DNA from: Flavobacteriaceae bacterium
Lineage (GTDB): Bacteria > Bacteroidota > Bacteroidia > Flavobacteriales > Flavobacteriaceae
Direction: 5' to 3'
Assembly: GCA_016744615.1 (NCBI GenBank)
Contig: JADGEA010000015.1
Location: forward strand, 1 to 37,348
DNA length: 37,348 nucleotides
Below are positions 23,715 through 32,360 of the stretch, in pieces. Every line of letters begins with the position of its first letter. Positions within the stretch are counted from its first letter, which is position 1. The position numbers and the translations under genes are program-made. The notes beneath the pieces are model-generated. The model saw nothing but the letters and a program-made list of their open reading frames with translations. It made no database searches and was not told the origin of the DNA.

Positions 23715-24537
23715 AATACTTCACATATTAAACGGAGATAGTACGTGTACTATTTTCAAAAAATCTTCATTGCCTGGAGATGTTATAATATGGCGAGAAA
23801 TGCTTTGCGAAGGACCAGTAGTAAAGGATGTTGGAAGTGATCAATTTTGGAAAGAAAGATATTCTTATTTTGAAAATGAATTAGGGATTAAAAAGTTAGA
23901 CTATTTTGATAAAACGATCAAGGAAATAATTCAATTGGAGGATGTTTCAAATTACAAAGAGATTGTTCTTTGGTTTGAATATGATTTGTTTTGTCAGGTA
24001 AATCTGTTAGCATTATGTACTTATTTATTCAAATCATTTAGGAAAGATATTCAGTATTTTTTGGTTTGCACCGGAAAAGAAAAGGGGAAAAGTCAGCTAC
24101 AAACTTTGGCAGATTATTCACCAAATGAATATCAAAATCTTTATCAAAAGAAAACAAAGCTTTCACGGAATGATTTTCTATTTGCTCAAAAAGCATGGGC
24201 GGTTTATGTAGAGAATGATATAAACTCATTAAAAGCTTTTGATTTTAACAAAAGTAAAAAGTTTATTTATTTGCAAGCAGCAATAGATCAGCATTTGTTA
24301 AGAGTTAAGGATGAGAACGGATTGAATCAGATCGATCGTAAAATACTTAAGTTTGTAAATTCTGAAATTTATAGCAAAAAAGAATTGGTTAAAGAACTTT
24401 TACGTTGGCAAAAAGATGAAACTGTTTATGGTTTTGGCGATCTGCAATATGAAAAATATATAAATAAGTTAGGTAATTTTTTTATTTTTGAAAATGAAAA
24501 AGTAAAGTTAAATAAGAGAGGAAAAGAGAAGGTATGA
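23707..24537 (+). CDS. DUF1835 domain protein
   Basis: Opens with ILHILNGDSTCTIFKKSSLPGDVIIWREMLCEGPV, the DUF1835 signature (residues 1-110), followed by KEIVLWFEYDLFCQVNLLALCTYL. The C-terminal part (about 170-276) is helical and ends with a winged-helix-like LRWQKDETVYGFGDLQYEKYINKLGNFF. At 276 aa it is near the usual size. The family function is unknown. It overlaps mobA by 8 bp and the moeB-like gene by 4 bp, so it is translated together with two Moco genes. That is a context hint, not proof, of a link to Moco. Confidence 0.85.
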   Translation: MTKILHILNGDSTCTIFKKSSLPGDVIIWREMLCEGPVVKDVGSDQFWKERYSYFENELGIKKLDYFDKTIKEIIQLEDVSNYKEIVLWFEYDLFCQVNLLALCTYLFKSFRKDIQYFLVCTGKEKGKSQLQTLADYSPNEYQNLYQKKTKLSRNDFLFAQKAWAVYVENDINSLKAFDFNKSKKFIYLQAAIDQHLLRVKDENGLNQIDRKILKFVNSEIYSKKELVKELLRWQKDETVYGFGDLQYEKYINKLGNFFIFENEKVKLNKRGKEKV

Positions 24538-25649
24538 TGAAAATAGATAAAAAAGAATTATACAATCGTCAGGTTACTTTAAAGGATTTTGGTAAAGAAA
24601 GTCAGCAAAAATTATTACAATCTGCTATTGTAATTATTGGTTGTGGAGGTTTAGGAAGTGTTGCTGCTGTTTATCTTGCAGCCAGTGGTGTAGGAAATAT
24701 TCATTTGATTGATTTTGATGTAGTGAATGTGAGTAATTTACACCGACAGGTTTTTTACAAAATGGCTGATATAGGAAAATCAAAAGCAGAGGTACTGGCA
24801 AAACATATCAATGAAATTTCTCCTTTTGTAAATATTACTACAAGTGAACAACCTATTTCAAAAGCCAATATTTTTGATCAAATTGATGATTATGATGTTG
24901 TTGTAGATTGTACAGATAGTCTGCCTACCAAGTATTTATTAAATGATTATTGTGTAATTACTGATCATATTTTGGTATATGGCTCCCTTTATAAAAATGA
25001 TGGATATGTTGCCAGTTTTAATATTCCGGAAGGACTGTATAATTCTGCAAATTTAAGACATGCCTTTCCTAAAATGCCCAAAGAATCGGTTCCAAATTGT
25101 TCTGAAATTGGAACTTTAAATCCAATAGTTGGTATCATTGGTTTGATGCAGGCAAATGAAGTTGTAAAAATTTTAAGCCAAACGGGAGAACCATTAAAAA
25201 ATCAACTTTTAATATATAATAGTGCTGATAATTCACAGTACAAAATGAAGTTTGAAGTTGAAAAATCTTGCGATAATATTGGTAAACGAGGTATATTAAA
25301 TATATTTAAAAAGGAAGATTATGCTGATCCGGCCTGTAATTCTGATGGCTATCGGGAACAGGAAGAATATTTATTGATCAACATGCATGATTTTAAGCAA
25401 AAACTTAATGATAAAAATGTTGTTGTTATTTCTGTGATCGAAGAAAATCATTTAAAATTACCTATAGAAGTTTCTATGGAAATTCCAATATCTGAGTTTG
25501 ATGTGGATGCTTTGAATATTGACACAAACAAAGAATACTTTTTAATCTGTAATAAGGGAATCCTGAGTTATACAGCTGCTGAATTATTAAAAGAAAAGTA
25601 TCCAAATTTAACTGTTTTTAGTTTAAAAAGAGGAATAAAACACTACTAA
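24534..25649 (+). CDS. moeB: MoeB/ThiF-type E1 adenylyltransferase with C-terminal rhodanese-like domain
   Basis: Adenylates the C-terminal glycine of a ubiquitin-like sulfur carrier, here most likely MoaD (28726-28968, ends GG). Seen: the ATP-binding GCGGLGS (36-42), VNVSNLHRQ with the catalytic Arg at about 71, VVDCTDSLPTKYLLND, and SEIGTLNPIVGIIG. Residues about 280-371 resemble a rhodanese domain with Cys339 in the loop (ICNKGILSYTAAELL), which could hand over sulfur. The CxxC pairs that bind zinc in MoeB are not visible (LRHAF replaces the usual YRCLF). The ThiF/HesA branch is an alternative, but the Moco neighbours favour MoeB. Overlaps DUF1835 by 4 bp. Confidence 0.85.
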   Translation: MMKIDKKELYNRQVTLKDFGKESQQKLLQSAIVIIGCGGLGSVAAVYLAASGVGNIHLIDFDVVNVSNLHRQVFYKMADIGKSKAEVLAKHINEISPFVNITTSEQPISKANIFDQIDDYDVVVDCTDSLPTKYLLNDYCVITDHILVYGSLYKNDGYVASFNIPEGLYNSANLRHAFPKMPKESVPNCSEIGTLNPIVGIIGLMQANEVVKILSQTGEPLKNQLLIYNSADNSQYKMKFEVEKSCDNIGKRGILNIFKKEDYADPACNSDGYREQEEYLLINMHDFKQKLNDKNVVVISVIEENHLKLPIEVSMEIPISEFDVDALNIDTNKEYFLICNKGILSYTAAELLKEKYPNLTVFSLKRGIKHY

Positions 25650-25695
25650 TCAATTGCCTGTGTAATTATAAATTACCTATAGATTATTAAAAAAT

Positions 25696-27477
25696 ATGCA
25701 AAAACCTATTAAATTTTATAAGTCAGAAAAACAAAATTTTGAACAAGAGTTAAGCTCCTTAAAAAAGAAATTAGCAACATCAAGTACTTTACGATTGTTG
25801 GTCTTTTTAAGCATTGTTGCAGGTATTTATTTTTTCTTTGGAAACGGTAAATTGATTTTAGCTGTTTTACTTATCGGAATTCCATTATTTCTATATTTAG
25901 TTTCCAAACACTCTGATCTGCAAGAGAAAAAAGATCTTGTAAAAAAACTGATACAGATTAACAAAACAGAAATTGCTGCTTTAAATGGTGACTATTTTTC
26001 ATTAGATGAAGGGAATGAGTTTATAGATCCTTCTCATTTTTACAGCTATGATATTGATCTTTTTGGAAGAGGTTCCTTTTTTCAATACAGTAACAGAACT
26101 GCAACAATTGAAGGTAAAAAAGAACTAGCAAATATTCTCACCAAAAATGAGATCAACAATATTCAGTTCAAACAAGAAGGTATAAAAGAGCTGTCGCAGA
26201 AACCAAAATGGAGACAACACTTTTCGGCATTGGCAAGTCTGGTTAAAGTGCGACATCCTGCAAAAGATATTTTGAGCTGGATACATAATTATAAAACAGT
26301 GATTCCAGAAGCAACTTCTTTTTTACCAACGGTTTTTTCTATTATTTCCCTGTTAATCATTTTATTGGTGAGTTTTAGTTTTATTTCTGCACAGGTACTG
26401 ATTATATGGTTTTTTATTGGTTTAGGAGTTTCAGGTGTTTTTTTAAAACGAATTAATGCTTTATATGAAGAATCATCTAAGGCAAAAGATACCTTTAAAC
26501 AATATCATAAATTATTAAATGAAATTGAAAATTGTGATTTATCTTCTGATATTCTAATTAAAAAGCAACGATCTATTCAAACAGAATCCCTTAAGGCTTC
26601 TGTTATTTTTGGCAAGTTTTCAAAAATATTAGATGCTTTAGACCAACGGAATAATGATATTATCGCCATTTTGGGAAATGCTTTTTTACTTAGAGATTTA
26701 CAACAGGCAAATAAGATTGAAAGATGGATTGGGGCATATGCAGATAAAGTGGAGATCTGGTTTGAGGTGATTTCTTTTTTTGATGCACAAAATTCCCTTG
26801 CGAATGTTGCTTTTAATCATCCCGAATTTAGTTTTCCTAAAATCAATAATGATGATAAAATAGTTACAGCCAAAAACTTAGGCCATCCATTGCTTAAGGT
26901 TGCACAACGAATTGATAATGATTTTACAGTTAATAATCAGCAGTTTTTTATCATCACAGGAGCAAATATGGCAGGGAAAAGTACTTTTTTAAGAACAGTT
27001 TCTTTATCCATTGTAATGGCAAATATAGGTTTACCGGTCTGCGCCGAATTTTTTGAATATACTCCTATAAAATTGATTACTAGCATGCGAACTTCAGATT
27101 CTTTGGCAGATGATGAGTCTTATTTCTTTTCAGAACTGAAGCGATTGAAATTTATTGTAGATGAGATAAATCCTGTATTGTCTGGAGAAAAATATTTTAT
27201 CATTTTAGATGAGATCTTAAAAGGAACGAATAGTACAGATAAATCTATCGGCTCTAAAAAGTTTGTTCAGAAACTGGTTGCATCTAAATCTACTGGAATT
27301 ATTGCCACGCATGACCTGAGTTTATGTGAGATCGAAAATGATCTGACACAAATAAAGAATTATTATTTTGATGCAGAAATCATAGATGACGAACTATTCT
27401 TTGATTACAAATTAAAAAATGGAATTTGTAAAAATATGAACGCTTCTTTCTTGTTAAAAAAAATGGAAATTGTTTAA
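25696..27477 (+). CDS. Membrane-anchored MutS-like ATPase
   Basis: The C-terminal domain is a MutS-family ATPase: P-loop TGANMAGKST (421-430), Walker B FIILDEILKGTNS (501 on), ATHDLSL, and a terminal segment GICKNMNASFLLKKM. The N-terminal half lacks the mismatch-recognition domain. Instead it has two hydrophobic segments at about 30-66 and two at about 205-250 with helical lever-like regions between. This matches the membrane MutS-like proteins found in Bacteroidota, whose role is unknown; mismatch repair is not implied. It follows moeB by 46 bp and converges on the esterase gene with 7 bp between stops. Confidence 0.88.
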   Translation: MQKPIKFYKSEKQNFEQELSSLKKKLATSSTLRLLVFLSIVAGIYFFFGNGKLILAVLLIGIPLFLYLVSKHSDLQEKKDLVKKLIQINKTEIAALNGDYFSLDEGNEFIDPSHFYSYDIDLFGRGSFFQYSNRTATIEGKKELANILTKNEINNIQFKQEGIKELSQKPKWRQHFSALASLVKVRHPAKDILSWIHNYKTVIPEATSFLPTVFSIISLLIILLVSFSFISAQVLIIWFFIGLGVSGVFLKRINALYEESSKAKDTFKQYHKLLNEIENCDLSSDILIKKQRSIQTESLKASVIFGKFSKILDALDQRNNDIIAILGNAFLLRDLQQANKIERWIGAYADKVEIWFEVISFFDAQNSLANVAFNHPEFSFPKINNDDKIVTAKNLGHPLLKVAQRIDNDFTVNNQQFFIITGANMAGKSTFLRTVSLSIVMANIGLPVCAEFFEYTPIKLITSMRTSDSLADDESYFFSELKRLKFIVDEINPVLSGEKYFIILDEILKGTNSTDKSIGSKKFVQKLVASKSTGIIATHDLSLCEIENDLTQIKNYYFDAEIIDDELFFDYKLKNGICKNMNASFLLKKMEIV

Positions 27478-27484
27478 ATAATAT

Positions 27485-28201
27485 CTAGTGTTTCTTTATT
27501 AATTCTTGTTCCTGACTTAGCAACCAGGCATAAAATTCAGGATCGCTATATGGTTTTGACCAACTATTGTGTCCTGCTTCCGGAAAAATAGTGAATTTTG
27601 GATTGCCACCTGCATTTTTTAGTGCTTTTACCATTTTTTCAGAATTTGTAATAGGAACAACCACATCTTTAGCTCCGTGAAAAACCCATATAGGTTTATC
27701 TTTTAACTTACTTGCATTTTCTATAAAAGTATAATTGATTCTTCCACAAATTGGTGCTACAGCAGCAAACATTTCTGGATGCTCTATAGCTAATTCCCAT
27801 GTACCATAACCTCCCATGCTTAATCCTGTTAAATATACCCGTGTAAAATTAATTCTGTGTTTCAATACAACTTCTTTGATCAGAGTAGTTAAAACATCTA
27901 TATCCCATACTTGTTTTTCTGGGCATTGAGGAGCTAAAATAACGGCATCTAATTTATTACCGTTTTCAACATATTTCAATGGACCATGAATGCTCAATTT
28001 AGAAAGATCATTACCCCTTTCTCCCGAACCATGTAGAAAAACGATAAGAGGCCAGTCATGTTTCTCTTTTTTGTAATTATCTGGAAAATGTAAAATATAA
28101 TCAACAGATATATTTTTTAAAATATTCTTGTTAAGAGTTTTTTGATCATTTTGTGCAAAAATAAATAATGGTAATAAAAAGAAAATGATTTTGATCTTCA
28201 T
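27485..28201 (-). CDS. Secreted alpha/beta-hydrolase (prolyl-oligopeptidase/esterase-like)
   Basis: Signal peptide (PLFIFAQND), then an alpha/beta-hydrolase: oxyanion region FLHGSGERGNDLS, nucleophile elbow GLSMGGYGTW (Ser128), acid FHGAKDVVVP (Asp179) and His211 in FPEAGHNSW. The 238-aa length and the sequence around the elbow resemble the dienelactone-hydrolase/PHB-depolymerase-like esterases often seen near polysaccharide genes. It lies 24 bp after moaE on the same strand; no link to Moco is evident. Substrate unknown. Confidence 0.85.
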   Translation of the reverse strand: MKIKIIFFLLPLFIFAQNDQKTLNKNILKNISVDYILHFPDNYKKEKHDWPLIVFLHGSGERGNDLSKLSIHGPLKYVENGNKLDAVILAPQCPEKQVWDIDVLTTLIKEVVLKHRINFTRVYLTGLSMGGYGTWELAIEHPEMFAAVAPICGRINYTFIENASKLKDKPIWVFHGAKDVVVPITNSEKMVKALKNAGGNPKFTIFPEAGHNSWSKPYSDPEFYAWLLSQEQELIKKH

Positions 28202-28225
28202 GGTTTTGGTTTTTAATTGATTATT

Positions 28226-28663
28226 TTAAGGATGTGAATTTACCCATACTTCACCATCTTCAAAGTGTTCTTTTTTCCAGATGGGTACAGTTTCTTTTAA
28301 GGTGTCAATAGCAAATTGACAAGCTTTAAAAGCAGCTCTTCTATGAGCAGAAGAAACCGAAATTATAACCGGTACTTCTCCAATTTCTAAATCTCCAACT
28401 GCATGGTGAATAGCTATTTTACTTATGTCAAATTTTTCAATGGCCTGCTCTGCAATTTTATACATTTCCTTTATTGCCATAGGCTCATATGTAGAGAAAT
28501 CTAATCTTTTTACTTCTTTTCCGTTTGTGTGATTTCTAACAGTTCCAACAAATAGAGCAATTCCACCACTAGCATGATCCTGTACAAAATCATTACAAGT
28601 TGTTAAATTTAATTTTTCTGAAGTTAAAACTATTGATATATTTTCCTTCATTTTATGTTTCAA
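28226..28663 (-). CDS. moaE: Molybdopterin synthase large subunit MoaE
   Basis: Catalytic subunit that, with thiocarboxylated MoaD, adds the dithiolene sulfurs to cyclic pyranopterin monophosphate. Seen: GGIALFVGTVRNHTNGKEV, LDFSTYEPMA, HHAVGDLEIGE, SSAHRRAAFKACQFAID and the active-site LKETVPIWKKEHF lysines. 145 aa, standard. ATGs at 28663 and 28651 (MKEN) are both possible; the second better matches family N-termini. It lies 62 bp after moaD on the same strand. Confidence 0.96.
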   Translation of the reverse strand: MKHKMKENISIVLTSEKLNLTTCNDFVQDHASGGIALFVGTVRNHTNGKEVKRLDFSTYEPMAIKEMYKIAEQAIEKFDISKIAIHHAVGDLEIGEVPVIISVSSAHRRAAFKACQFAIDTLKETVPIWKKEHFEDGEVWVNSHP

Positions 28664-28725
28664 TATTTTTTAAAAATCCACCAGATATTTAATTATTCTT
28701 CCAAAAAGGGTGTTTAACGGAGGAT

Positions 28726-28968
28726 TTATCCTCCACTTACAGGTGGGATAATTGCTACAATATCATTTGCTTTTATAACAAAGTCTTTTTCTACATATTT
28801 TTCATTTACAGCAACAGTAAAAGCATCAATATTTGGAAAATTCTTAAATTTTTCTTGCAATACAATTACAAACTGTTCAATGTTAATATCCTTGTCAATT
28901 TCCAGTTCAAGTGAATTACTGTTTGTAATATCTTTTAAAATGCCAAAAAAAAGTGTTTTGATATGCAT
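28726..28968 (-). CDS. moaD: Molybdopterin synthase sulfur carrier subunit MoaD
   Basis: An 80-aa ubiquitin-like sulfur carrier ending in the required Gly-Gly (IIPPVSGG), which is adenylated by MoeB and carries the sulfur as a thiocarboxylate. The beta-grasp pattern (IKTLFFGILKDITNSNSLELEI ... AVNEKYV) fits. A short hairpin, GGAGGA (28719-28724) with TCCTCC (28729-28734), overlaps the Gly-Gly and stop codons and may shape the moaD to moaE spacer. Confidence 0.95.
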   Translation of the reverse strand: MHIKTLFFGILKDITNSNSLELEIDKDINIEQFVIVLQEKFKNFPNIDAFTVAVNEKYVEKDFVIKANDIVAIIPPVSGG

Positions 28969-29162
28969 AAAATTCTTTTCCGTAAAAATACCAAATAGTA
29001 TCCTTGTCTACAAATTTTAAATCTGCTAATAAATTTTCAATAATATGGTTGACATAATTAATCTGATGTTTATCAATATAAGTAAGTATTCTACCTAAAA
29101 AGATAGATAAAATAAAAATAATTTATTAGATTTAACCAATAATATTTCAATTCTCAATTTAT

Positions 29163-29888
29163 ATGAATCACAAGTCAAATAGCCGAATAAATTTTGAAAA
29201 AAAAATCTTCATAATTTTAGCTGGGATCGCTATTATTCCAATGTTAATAATTGGTGGAAATGGATTTAATATTTTTGATAATCAGGTAAGTCTTGTAGAG
29301 CAGGAAGAAGGATTCAAATACCTTTTCAATGGCGAAGATATGGATCAATGGCAGGGAAATAAAACAGATTATTTTATTGAGAATAATATTATGGTGGTTC
29401 AGCCAAAAAATGGAGGTAAGGGAAATTTGTACACTATAAACGAGTATTCAGATTTTATTTTCCGTTTTGAATTTAAATTAACACCTGGAGCAAACAACGG
29501 ATTGGGAATTCACACTCCTCTAAAGGGAGATGCTGCATATGAAGGCAAAGAAATCCAGATTTTAGATAACACAGCTGATAAATATAAAAACCTAAAACCA
29601 TACCAGTATCATGGATCGGTTTATGGGGTTATCCCTGCAAAAAGAGGTTCTTTAAATCCTGTTGGAGAATGGAACAGTGAAGAAGTTTATGTAAATGGTG
29701 ATCATATTAGAGTTACTTTGAACGGAACTGTAATTGTAGATGGAAATATGAAAGAAGCCTCAAAAAAAGGAACATTGGATCATAAAAAGCATCCTGGATT
29801 AAAAAGAGAAAAAGGATATATTGCTTTTTTAGGTCATGGTTCTGAATTAGAGTTTAGGAATATTAGAATTAAAGATTTAAGTAAATAG
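29163..29888 (+). CDS. DUF1080 (3-keto-disaccharide hydrolase-like) protein, copy 1
   Basis: N-terminal uncleaved or cleaved membrane segment (IFIILAGIAIIPMLIIGGNG, about 14-34), then the DUF1080 jelly-roll: EEGFKYLFNGEDMDQWQGN, ENNIMVVQPK, DFIFRFEFKLTPGANNGLGI, EIQILDN, EWNSEEVYVNGDHIRVTLNG and FLGHGSELEFRNIRI. Members of this fold are exported and act on or bind sugars, some as 3-keto-glycoside hydrolases. 241 aa. It lies 24 bp before the second copy, likely one unit. No glycoside dehydrogenase gene is nearby in the window, so the activity is inferred from family only. Confidence 0.9.
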   Translation: MNHKSNSRINFEKKIFIILAGIAIIPMLIIGGNGFNIFDNQVSLVEQEEGFKYLFNGEDMDQWQGNKTDYFIENNIMVVQPKNGGKGNLYTINEYSDFIFRFEFKLTPGANNGLGIHTPLKGDAAYEGKEIQILDNTADKYKNLKPYQYHGSVYGVIPAKRGSLNPVGEWNSEEVYVNGDHIRVTLNGTVIVDGNMKEASKKGTLDHKKHPGLKREKGYIAFLGHGSELEFRNIRIKDLSK

Positions 29889-29912
29889 ATTAACATTATT
29901 AAAATTAAAAAG

Positions 29913-30512
29913 ATGAAAAAAATTGTTACACTAGCTTTGTTAATAGCATTTTTAGCTATTCCTGTAATACAGGCCCAGAAAAAAGAATTATTTAATGGTA
30001 AAAATTTGGAAGGATGGACCATCTATGGAACTGAAAAATGGTATGTAGAAGATGGTTTGTTGATTTGTGAAAGTGGTCCAGATAAAGAATATGGTTATTT
30101 GGCTACAGATAAACATTATAAAGATTTTGAGCTAAATTTAGATTTTAAACAAGAGGCAGATGGAAATAGTGGTGTATTTATCCGATCAACCATTGAAGGT
30201 GTAAAAGTAAGTGGCTGGCAAGTGGAAGTTGCTCCAAAAGGGAAGCACACAGGAGGAGTTTATGAATCTTATGGAAGAGGTTGGTTGATCAAACCTGATT
30301 CTGAAAAAGAGAAGGTTCTTAAAGAAGGAGAATGGAATCATCTTAAAATTAAAGTGAAAGGTGATAAATTAACTTCTTGGTTGAACGGAACAGAAATGAT
30401 CACAATTACAGATGAAAAAATTGGCAAAGGAGTTGGTTCTATTGCACTTCAAATTCATAGTGGTGGTGGTATAAAAATTAAATGGAAGAACATTAAACTT
30501 AAAGAACTTTAA
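29913..30512 (+). CDS. DUF1080 (3-keto-disaccharide hydrolase-like) protein, copy 2
   Basis: Signal peptide (IPVIQAQKK) and a single DUF1080 domain: KKELFNGKNLEGWTIYG, EKWYVEDGLLICESGP, DFELNLDFKQEADGNSGVFI, WQVEVAP, GEWNHLKIKVKGDKLTSWLNG, and GSIALQIHSGGGIKIKWKNI. At 199 aa it is the compact form of the family. It has clear similarity of layout to copy 1 but low sequence identity, so they are old paralogues. A strong terminator follows at 30531-30568. Confidence 0.9.
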   Translation: MKKIVTLALLIAFLAIPVIQAQKKELFNGKNLEGWTIYGTEKWYVEDGLLICESGPDKEYGYLATDKHYKDFELNLDFKQEADGNSGVFIRSTIEGVKVSGWQVEVAPKGKHTGGVYESYGRGWLIKPDSEKEKVLKEGEWNHLKIKVKGDKLTSWLNGTEMITITDEKIGKGVGSIALQIHSGGGIKIKWKNIKLKEL

Positions 30513-30530
30513 ATACTCTTAACATAAGAA

Positions 30531-30568
30531 AAAAAAGGATTTGGTCATTTAAGATCAAATCCTTTTTT
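30531..30568 (+). terminator. Strong intrinsic terminator after the DUF1080 pair
   Basis: Perfect 13-bp arms AAAAAAGGATTTG (30531-30543) and CAAATCCTTTTTT (30556-30568) with a 12-nt loop and a run of T extending to 30570, 18 bp after the DUF1080 stop codon. A clear rho-independent terminator that isolates the downstream molybdoenzyme genes. Confidence 0.85.
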
Positions 30569-30592
30569 TTTGAAACATAACAACCCTTTTAC

Positions 30593-30635
30593 GTAACCAA
30601 TGTTACAATTCGAATAACAATTTTTTTTAAATTTG
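30593..30635 (+). promoter_or_regulatory. Putative promoter and operator for the molybdoenzyme operon
   Basis: TAAATTTG (30628-30635) matches TAnnTTTG. Twenty-one bp before it lies GTAAC-N4-GTTAC (30593-30606), a 5-4-5 dyad with the spacing used by Crp/Fnr-type regulators, though not a known consensus. The leader to the ATG at 30742 would be about 100 nt. Suggestive only. Confidence 0.4.
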
Positions 30636-30741
30636 GAATCATTACTATTATGAAAATCTAATTAATTTAACTGTATTTTATATATCTTTATAAAATCACA
30701 CCAGTTAAATTCCTTACTAATCAAAATACAATACTTATAAT

Positions 30742-32358
30742 ATGAAGTACGGTTTTATTATTGACAATCGAAAATGTATCGGTTGTCATGCATGTACAAC
30801 TGCGTGTAAGTCTGAACACGACGTAGCTGTTGGTGTTAACAGAACTTATGTAAAGCAGGTTGAAAAAGGAGTATTTCCAAATACGCGTCGAATTTTTTCT
30901 GTAATGAGATGTAATCACTGTACAGACGCGCCTTGTGTTGAGATTTGCCCAGTGGAAGCACTGCATATTAGGGAGGATGGTATTGTCGATTTTGACAACA
31001 ACCGATGTATCGGATGTAAATCATGTATGCAGGCTTGTCCTTATGATGCATTATACATTGATCCGGATACAAATACAGCTGCAAAATGTAATTATTGCGC
31101 ACATAGAATAGATGTAGGAAGAGCACCTGCATGTGTTGATGTTTGTCCGGAACATGCGATTATTGCAGGTGATATGGAAAATCCGAATACAGAGATTTCT
31201 ATATTGTTGTCTCGTGAGCAGGTTATGGTTAGAAAGCCTGAAAAAGGAACCAATCCAAACTTGTTCTATATTGATGGAGATTATCAATCTTTAAATCCGG
31301 AAGCTACTGCAAAATCTGAAATATCCCTTTGGGGATCACAGGCCAGAGGTGTTGGACATTATGCCAAAGCAGCTGAAAAAATGATGCATAGCAATGATGA
31401 TGTGAATTTATTACAAATGACCATTGATCATGAAATGGAATCTGCATATGTGAATAAAACTGCTGAAGATCCAAATTATTTGGATGTTCTTAACGGAAAA
31501 GCAAGAAGAGTTTATGATACTCCCGATAAAGGAATATTATGGGGTTGGGAAGTTTCAGCCTATGTTACTACTAAAGCAATTGCCGCAGGAGCATTTTTAA
31601 TACCATTTCTTGCCATGGTTTTGGGGTATGAAGTTTCTGATACCACAAAATTATGGTCTGCCGGAATCTCATTGGTGTTTTTAGGTTTAACAGGATTATT
31701 TCTTGTAATGGATCTTGACAGACCCGATCGTTTTTTAAATGTTTTATTGAGACCACAATGGAATTCGTGGCTGGTAAAAGGAGGATATACAATTTCAATT
31801 TTCGGGTTTTTAGTTACCATTTGGGGAGCTTCCACATTTTTTGGATGGAGTATTCCTGAAATGCCTTTATTGTGGGTAACTGCATTTTTTGCCATTATTT
31901 TAGCAATCTATACGGCATTTCTTTTTGCTCAGGCAAAAGGACGAGATTTCTGGCAAAGTCCAACCTTACCAATTCATATGTTGGTACACAGTGTAATGGC
32001 AGGCGTATCTATTTTTGCGCTTGTATTGCTAATCATCGGATTTGAAGATTGGATGGTAATTCTAAAGAATACAATGGTTACAGCAATTGTAATCAATTTA
32101 GTGACTTTGATTTTTGAATTAACGATCACACACCCAACTACTGCTGCAAAAACAGTTGTACATATGATAACCAAGGGTGAATATAAATGGTCTTTTTGGA
32201 TGTTGATTATCCTTTTAGGAAATATAGTACCATTAATTTTATTGTTTGTAATTCCAACGACAACAACCATCACATTGATTGCAATATTGGTTTTAATGGG
32301 AATATATGACACAGAAAAAATTTGGATAGAAGCACCACAGCGTATTCCGTTGGCATAA
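30742..32358 (+). CDS. Fused ferredoxin-NrfD membrane subunit of a molybdopterin oxidoreductase
   Basis: Residues 1-190 form a DmsB/PsrB-type electron-transfer domain with cysteine groups for four [4Fe-4S] clusters, starting CIGCHACTTAC (12-22), then CNHCTDAPCVEIC, CIGCKSCMQAC and CNYCAHRIDVGRAPACVDVC. A linker (190-265) leads to an NrfD/PsrC-like quinone-reactive membrane domain of about eight helices (265-530). No Tat or Sec signal precedes the iron-sulfur part, so it should lie on the cytoplasmic side. It would carry electrons between the catalytic subunit at 32803 and the quinone pool. B and C subunits are usually separate genes; fusion is known in Bacteroidota. Between the two subunit genes sits a four-helix-bundle cassette. 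Confidence 0.93.
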   Translation: MKYGFIIDNRKCIGCHACTTACKSEHDVAVGVNRTYVKQVEKGVFPNTRRIFSVMRCNHCTDAPCVEICPVEALHIREDGIVDFDNNRCIGCKSCMQACPYDALYIDPDTNTAAKCNYCAHRIDVGRAPACVDVCPEHAIIAGDMENPNTEISILLSREQVMVRKPEKGTNPNLFYIDGDYQSLNPEATAKSEISLWGSQARGVGHYAKAAEKMMHSNDDVNLLQMTIDHEMESAYVNKTAEDPNYLDVLNGKARRVYDTPDKGILWGWEVSAYVTTKAIAAGAFLIPFLAMVLGYEVSDTTKLWSAGISLVFLGLTGLFLVMDLDRPDRFLNVLLRPQWNSWLVKGGYTISIFGFLVTIWGASTFFGWSIPEMPLLWVTAFFAIILAIYTAFLFAQAKGRDFWQSPTLPIHMLVHSVMAGVSIFALVLLIIGFEDWMVILKNTMVTAIVINLVTLIFELTITHPTTAAKTVVHMITKGEYKWSFWMLIILLGNIVPLILLFVIPTTTTITLIAILVLMGIYDTEKIWIEAPQRIPLA

Positions 32359-32360
32359 AA

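Noticed and set aside
30721..32312. Minus-strand open frames across the ferredoxin-NrfD gene
   Set aside because: Cysteine- and isoleucine-rich shadow translations of a clear plus-strand gene, with no family features.
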